From: Cognaticolwellia mytili
GTDB taxonomy: Bacteria; Pseudomonadota; Gammaproteobacteria; Enterobacterales; Alteromonadaceae
DNA length: 64,000 bases
Direction: 5' to 3'
Assembly: GCF_002104475.1 (NCBI RefSeq)
Contig: NZ_NBOF01000002.1
Location: forward strand, 930,001 to 994,000
Shown: one piece after another, positions 58,801-64,000 of the stretch
Numbering within the stretch: the first letter of the stretch is position 1
Layout of the letters: each line of letters starts with the position of its first letter
Position numbers and translations under genes: made by a program
Notes under the pieces: generated by a model
The model's database searches: none
What the model was told of the DNA's origin: nothing
What the model saw: the letters and a program-made list of their open reading frames with translations, nothing else

Positions 58801-60315
58801 CTTATTTTCGATTTAAAACAAGTGAATCCAAAAGCGATTATTTCCGTAAAGTTGGTCTCCGGCCCTGGTGTTGGCACCATAGCGTCAGGTGTCGCTAAAG
58901 CCTATGCTGATTTTATTACCATTTCTGGTTACGACGGCGGTACCGGTGCTAGCCCACTGACCTCAGTAAAATATGCCGGTTGTCCTTGGGAGCTTGGTTT
59001 AGCAGAGGCACATCAATCTTTAGTGACTAATGGTTTACGCCATAAAGTTCGTTTACAAGTAGATGGCGGTTTAAAAACAGGTATAGATATCGTTAAAGCC
59101 GCAATTTTAGGTGCTGAAAGCTTTGGTTTTGGTACCGCACCTATGGTAACTCTTGGTTGTAAATTCTTACGTATTTGCCATTTAAATAACTGTGCTACAG
59201 GTGTAGCAACTCAAGATGACGTATTGCGTGAACAATTCTTTAAAGGTTTACCTGATCAAGTGATGAATTATTTCAAATTCATCGCTCAAGATGTTCGTGA
59301 AATATTAGCTACACTGGGTGTAGAAAGCTTAACAGCGATCATTGGACGTACAGACTTACTCGAAATGCTACCTGGTGTTAGCGCTAAGCAACAGAAACTA
59401 GATTTGTCGCCTATTATCGCCCCCGTTGTTGCAAAGGATGATACTGCACTTTATCAAACACAGGATAATCAACCATTTGATAAAGGTGAACTAAACCAAA
59501 AATTAGTCTCACTCGCCTCAGACGCTATCGCCCACAGTCAGGGTGGTGAATATCGGCTAGCAATTCAAAACACCGATCGCTCAGTCGGAGCTTCATTATC
59601 AGGTGAAATTGCCCGTCAGCATGGCGATCAAGGCATGGCTTCTAGCCCAATAAAAGTATTCTTTAATGGCACTGCAGGTCAAAGTTTTGGTGTCTGGAAT
59701 GCTGGCGGCTTAGAAATGACCTTAACGGGTGATGCTAATGACTATGTTGGTAAAGGCATGGCCGGTGGTAAATTAACCATCAAGCCACCAAAAGGTGTCG
59801 AGTATTTGAGTCATGAAGCCATGATCATGGGAAATACCTGTTTATATGGTGCTACTGGCGGAAAACTTTATGGTTGCGGTAAAGCAGGTGAGCGATTTGC
59901 TGTTCGTAATTCAGGTTGTCATGCCGTGATTGAAGGTACAGGTGATCATGCGTGTGAATATATGACCGGCGGCATTGTCACTATTTTAGGACAAGTCGGC
60001 GTTAACTTCGGCGCAGGTATGACCGGCGGCTTTGCGTATGTTTTAGATGAAAATAATGACCTCGACGTGCGTTTAAATAATGAATCGATCGAAATGTTAG
60101 CCATCGATGAGCTTAATATTCATCAAGAACATTTACGCGGTATTATCAACCAACATTTCGACGAAACCAACAGCTTAAGAGCACAAGAAATTTTAAGCAA
60201 TTTCTCAAGTTATGCTCCGCTGTTTAAATTGGTGAAACCAAAAGCGGTTGATGTCAAAACATTATTGGGTCATCGCAGCCGTTCGTCTGCAGAACTTCGT
60301 GTTCAAGCACAATAA
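55855..60315 (+). CDS. gltB: Glutamate synthase (NADPH) large subunit
   Basis: GltB makes two glutamates from glutamine and 2-oxoglutarate. The 1486-residue protein begins with a 12-residue propeptide before the catalytic N-terminal C13 (DNCGFGLIAHQHGE). The glutaminase domain (about 13-430) is followed by the central, FMN-binding synthase and alpha C-terminal domains. The 3Fe-4S cysteines lie in LGCKFLRICHLNNCATGVAT. AGGAG precedes the start. gltD follows after 29 bp. Confidence 0.97.
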   Translation: MQLYDHTYQKDNCGFGLIAHQHGERSHKLVKTAIHALDRMQHRGGIAADGKTGDGCGLLMQKPDSFFRAIAEENNWQLGRKYAVGMVFLNPDPVQANLSKKILEEELARETLTLVGWREVPTDISTLGEIAKSNLPGIEQVFVDAPPGWRNRDLERRLYMARRRTEKRITDERFYVASLSCLVTIYKGLMMPVDLPNFYLDLADIRMQTAICVFHQRFSTNTSPQWHLAQPFRYLAHNGEINTIKGNRQWSRARTHRFRSPLLPDLKDAAPFVNESGSDSSSLDNMLELFLAGGMDLYRGMRLLMPPAWQNSPLMDDDLKAFYEFNSMHMEPWDGPAGVVVTNGRHVACNLDRNGLRPARYVITRDGFITLASEVGIWDYGEDEVVEKGRLGPGEMFAIDTYTGKIFDSNAIDNELKVRHPYRKWLDNNIRRLVPFDKLDGELIGQRVFSDQEIAQYHKMFNYSYEEIHQVVKTLAENGQEATGSMGDDTPMAVLSSQPRSLFDYFRQQFAQVTNPPIDPLRERYVMSLGTCIGREHNVFNETTGHADRILFATPVLMYTGLKQLRELDPEHYRSDTLTLNYDQEEGLEAAVLRLCDEAEELVREKNTVILVLSDRQIHQGMLPIPAAMAVGAVQKRLVDQQLRCDSNIIVETASVRDSHQFAVLLGLGATAIYPFLAYETIEQLVQQKQIDLTPRQAVVNYREGINKGLLKILSKMGISTIASYRCAGLFEVIGLSRNIMQLCFPDLPSRIEGADFSDIEQDSINLARKAFMPHQKISHGGLLKYVHGGEYHAYNPDVVSTLQTAVRSGDYKDYRIFAEQVNNRPAAALRDLLALKNDQQAIDIAKVESESELFKRFDSAAMSIGALSPEAHEALAIAMNRLGGFSNSGEGGEDERRFGTVKNSRIKQIASGRFGVTPHYLVNADVLQIKVAQGAKPGEGGQLPGDKVTPLIAKLRFSVPGVTLISPPPHHDIYSIEDLAQLIFDLKQVNPKAIISVKLVSGPGVGTIASGVAKAYADFITISGYDGGTGASPLTSVKYAGCPWELGLAEAHQSLVTNGLRHKVRLQVDGGLKTGIDIVKAAILGAESFGFGTAPMVTLGCKFLRICHLNNCATGVATQDDVLREQFFKGLPDQVMNYFKFIAQDVREILATLGVESLTAIIGRTDLLEMLPGVSAKQQKLDLSPIIAPVVAKDDTALYQTQDNQPFDKGELNQKLVSLASDAIAHSQGGEYRLAIQNTDRSVGASLSGEIARQHGDQGMASSPIKVFFNGTAGQSFGVWNAGGLEMTLTGDANDYVGKGMAGGKLTIKPPKGVEYLSHEAMIMGNTCLYGATGGKLYGCGKAGERFAVRNSGCHAVIEGTGDHACEYMTGGIVTILGQVGVNFGAGMTGGFAYVLDENNDLDVRLNNESIEMLAIDELNIHQEHLRGIINQHFDETNSLRAQEILSNFSSYAPLFKLVKPKAVDVKTLLGHRSRSSAELRVQAQ

Positions 60316-60341
60316 CAATGAACACGAATTGGAGAGATTAA

Positions 60342-61793
<1,452 letters not shown>

Positions 61794-61814
61794 CATAGTA
61801 ATTGTGTTAAATTT

Positions 61815-61839
61815 AAAAAGCGGCATGAGCCGCTTTTTT
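61815..61839 (+). terminator. Terminator of gltBD
   Basis: AAAAAGCGGC (61815-61824) pairs with GCCGCTTTTT (61829-61838) around ATGA, followed by T residues. Confidence 0.92.
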
Positions 61840-61924
61840 AGTAAGCTAAAAAAGCGCTAATTTAGACAATAACTTTCATCTAGACTAAGCTATCATTATG
61901 ATATGAGCGAGGTTATGCATAGTA

Positions 61925-62761
61925 GTGACTAAACTCAATAATATAGAAAATACAGCTGAGTCAAAACTATTGAGGACATTCTTAACACGCTACTTTTTAA
62001 TACCCATCTCAATATTACTCTGCACTTTACCCGTGAGAAGTAATGACTTACCCGAACTTACAATTGTTACTGAACATCTTGCACCATTTCAAATTCAAAA
62101 CTCAGACGGCTCACTGAGCGGCTTATCAATTGAAGTTATCAATGAATTATTTAAAATCATTACAATAGAACCTAATATAAAAATTATGCCTTGGGCAAGA
62201 GCCTATGAAGTAGCTAAGCAAAAGCCTAATGTGCTTATATTCTCCATTGCAAATACACCACATAGATCAGCAATGTTTAATTGGCTTGGCTGTATTACCA
62301 AAGAAAAATTTTCCTTTTGGGGACTGAAAAGTCATTATCAAAATATTCCGTATGGTATTGAACAGCTTAAGGATAAAAAAATAGCAGTTTCACGTTACTC
62401 AAATGCAGAACAATACCTGACTGACAAAGAATTCAATAACGTCTTGCGTTTAGTGCAACAAGAGCAAAACATTCAAATGCTATTTAGCGCTAGAGTCGAT
62501 TTAATTGTTGCAACAGAATTAACCGTTAAACATAGAGCTAAACGATTGGGCTTAGATTATCAAAAATTAGTAAAAGTACATAGTGCCTACGAGCTAAACA
62601 ATAAACTATGCGTTGCTTTAAGTTTAGGGACTGACCCTAGATGGCTGACGCGCTTAGGCAGCGCTTACCGGCAACTTGAAAATAATGGTACTATTTATAA
62701 CATTCGTCAAAAATGGTTAACAGGTGAGCAACTTGAGTCTAGCCTAAACCCAGGACAATAA
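61925..62761 (+). CDS. Periplasmic solute-binding protein family 3-like, stand-alone
   Basis: The 278-residue protein has a signal-type helix (about 20-36) and the SBP_bac_3 pattern LTIVTEHLAPFQIQNSDGSLSGLSIEVINEL and MPWARAYEVAKQKPNVLIFS. The start is uncertain: GTG at 61925 gives a long n-region, and a TTG at 61970 would give a more ordinary signal peptide. No transporter genes are nearby. Related stand-alone proteins are common in Alteromonadales; the ligand is unknown. Confidence 0.72.
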   Translation: MTKLNNIENTAESKLLRTFLTRYFLIPISILLCTLPVRSNDLPELTIVTEHLAPFQIQNSDGSLSGLSIEVINELFKIITIEPNIKIMPWARAYEVAKQKPNVLIFSIANTPHRSAMFNWLGCITKEKFSFWGLKSHYQNIPYGIEQLKDKKIAVSRYSNAEQYLTDKEFNNVLRLVQQEQNIQMLFSARVDLIVATELTVKHRAKRLGLDYQKLVKVHSAYELNNKLCVALSLGTDPRWLTRLGSAYRQLENNGTIYNIRQKWLTGEQLESSLNPGQ

Positions 62762-62839
62762 ATACCATAGACGCTCAGTTTAACGCTAAGGGTGGTTTAA
62801 AAAATATGCTGACCAAATACCACTTATCTATAATTCAGG

Positions 62840-64000
62840 TTAATCTATATGTGTCACCGACATTTTGTTACGTCCATTATTTTTGACCCAATAAAGTTGT
62901 TCATCAGCAAAATGTATCCATTGCTCTATTTTTTCTGAATAAGTTGCGTCAGCCGTCACGACACCTATAGAGACAGTAATACCAAAGTATTGTTGACCGT
63001 CATACGGAAAACAATGATGAGAAATTTCTTTTCTTAAATCCTCAAGCATTTCCATTACTGTTTGATTATCATCATGTTGAGCGACAATGATGAATTCTTC
63101 ACCGCCAAAGCGAGCAACAATATCACTACGGCGATCAAATTTGCTTTTCATAAGCTGACCAACATACTCCAAGCACTTATCACCAAGAAGATGGCCATAA
63201 TTATCATTCAAATCTTTAAAATGATCTAAATCTAGCATTGCAACCATCATACTGCCCTTATTACGTGACAATATAGCCTGTAATTCACTAAATTTATCAT
63301 CAAGATAACGACGGTTATATAAGCCCGTTAAGCTATCTCTATTAGCTAACTCTTTTAATGCTTCATTAGCTTGATTAAGTTCATACGTTCTTTGAGCAAC
63401 TTCCTCTTCTAGTAGGTGTTGGTGCTGAAGCTGACGCTTTTGTGCTTGCTGAAGCTCTGTATATAGGGTTATAAATTCGGTCGGTGCTTCAAAAGGAATC
63501 GTTTTATAGTTCTTTTTTTCACCCCCGCGGGCAAGCTCTTTAAGTGCATATTCTAGAGGTTGGTTTAATGTATGAGCAAACTGACTAGCTAACAACACAA
63601 CAAATACAAAAATTAAAAATAGTGACATAAAAATAGCTAAATATTGTTGCTCAATTAAATTTAACAGCTGAACATGCTCAATAATAACAAAAATCTTCCA
63701 ACCATTTTTTAAATCAACTTGGCGATATAAGTAGTTTTTGCTACTTCCGCCTTCTTTACCAACAACCATCAATTTATGTTTTGATTTATCTTGGGTAATC
63801 GAGAAGTTAAATTTGGCTAGGGTAATTAACTTTAAAGCTTTATCAGCATAGATAACATTGTCGTTTTCGTCAGTCAAAACAATAGCTATTTCATCACCGC
63901 CGCCCTCAACTTGTTTCACTTGTTCAAACATATTTAGATTAAGTGAGCCTTCTATAATTCCAGCAGGCTTATCACTATTTTGATAATAAAAGGGCGAACT
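62840..64000 (-). CDS. Membrane sensory diguanylate cyclase, 5' truncated by window
   Basis: The frame stays open to the last base of the window, past the ATG at 63931, so the true start lies outside. The visible N-terminal part looks like the end of a periplasmic dCache sensor. A membrane segment (AIFMSLFLIFVFVVLLASQF), a linker with coiled-coil character and a GGDEF domain follow. The active motif is GGEEF in ARFGGEEFIIVA, with an RxxD (RRSD) inhibition site five residues before it. It should make cyclic-di-GMP in response to an external signal. Confidence 0.9.
   Translation of the reverse strand, partial: SSPFYYQNSDKPAGIIEGSLNLNMFEQVKQVEGGGDEIAIVLTDENDNVIYADKALKLITLAKFNFSITQDKSKHKLMVVGKEGGSSKNYLYRQVDLKNGWKIFVIIEHVQLLNLIEQQYLAIFMSLFLIFVFVVLLASQFAHTLNQPLEYALKELARGGEKKNYKTIPFEAPTEFITLYTELQQAQKRQLQHQHLLEEEVAQRTYELNQANEALKELANRDSLTGLYNRRYLDDKFSELQAILSRNKGSMMVAMLDLDHFKDLNDNYGHLLGDKCLEYVGQLMKSKFDRRSDIVARFGGEEFIIVAQHDDNQTVMEMLEDLRKEISHHCFPYDGQQYFGITVSIGVVTADATYSEKIEQWIHFADEQLYWVKNNGRNKMSVTHID

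Overview
The window is chromosomal DNA from a low-GC marine gammaproteobacterium. The protein sequences and gene order suggest the Alteromonadales, most likely Colwelliaceae (Colwellia/Thalassotalea type). The reasons are E. coli-like housekeeping blocks, an ArcA regulator with a free-standing HPt protein as described for Shewanella, an AT-rich background, and rho-independent terminators at most convergent junctions. The taxon is inferred; no rRNA gene is present. I see no tRNA, rRNA, CRISPR array, transposase or phage gene.

Layout. 1-2003: a GAF-GGDEF protein (cut by the window edge) next to an HD-GYP protein, both cyclic-di-GMP enzymes. 2071-10010: an exported M28 peptidase, an RND efflux pump pair, a metallo-beta-lactamase-fold hydrolase and a divergent TetR regulator with a visible operator. 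10074-16853: erpA, a DUF6776-like protein, a ClC channel overlapping hemJ, a lone solute-binding protein, pyrB and hemL. 17011-22065: sspB-sspA, the cytochrome bc1 genes petABC, and rpsI-rplM. 22321-26765: zapE, then zapG-degQ-degS. 26860-31545: murA-ibaG-mlaBCDEF on the minus strand (outer-membrane lipid asymmetry and peptidoglycan). 31909-41301: yrbG-kdsD-kdsC-lptC-lptA-lptB-rpoN-hpf-ptsN-rapZ-npr-mgtE on the plus strand (Kdo synthesis, LPS export, sigma-54, nitrogen PTS). 41497-43488: pmbA and darP.

43607-48435 is the most unusual region. Four minus-strand genes encode a DapA-like aldolase, a DapD-like acyltransferase, a fold-III PLP decarboxylase and a succinylglutamate desuccinylase-like deacylase. 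They sit behind a well-preserved lysine riboswitch with a terminator/antiterminator switch. The DapD-like protein lacks the usual GARSE motif and the decarboxylase lacks the usual LysA C-terminal motifs, so this may be a variant lysine route or a lysine-related product pathway (tabtoxin-like logic) rather than the standard diaminopimelate genes. The junction between the last two genes carries three copies of a 117-bp tandem repeat, which creates a small in-frame chimeric ORF.

48468-64000: a double DsbA-fold protein, rsmC, a sensor kinase, arcA and hptA (convergent), folE2, gltB-gltD, another lone solute-binding protein, and a sensory GGDEF protein cut by the right edge. Gene-free stretches over 300 bp are 20797-21240, 31546-31908, 48069-48467 (the riboswitch), 54009-54359 and 55287-55854; each is described in its own entry.
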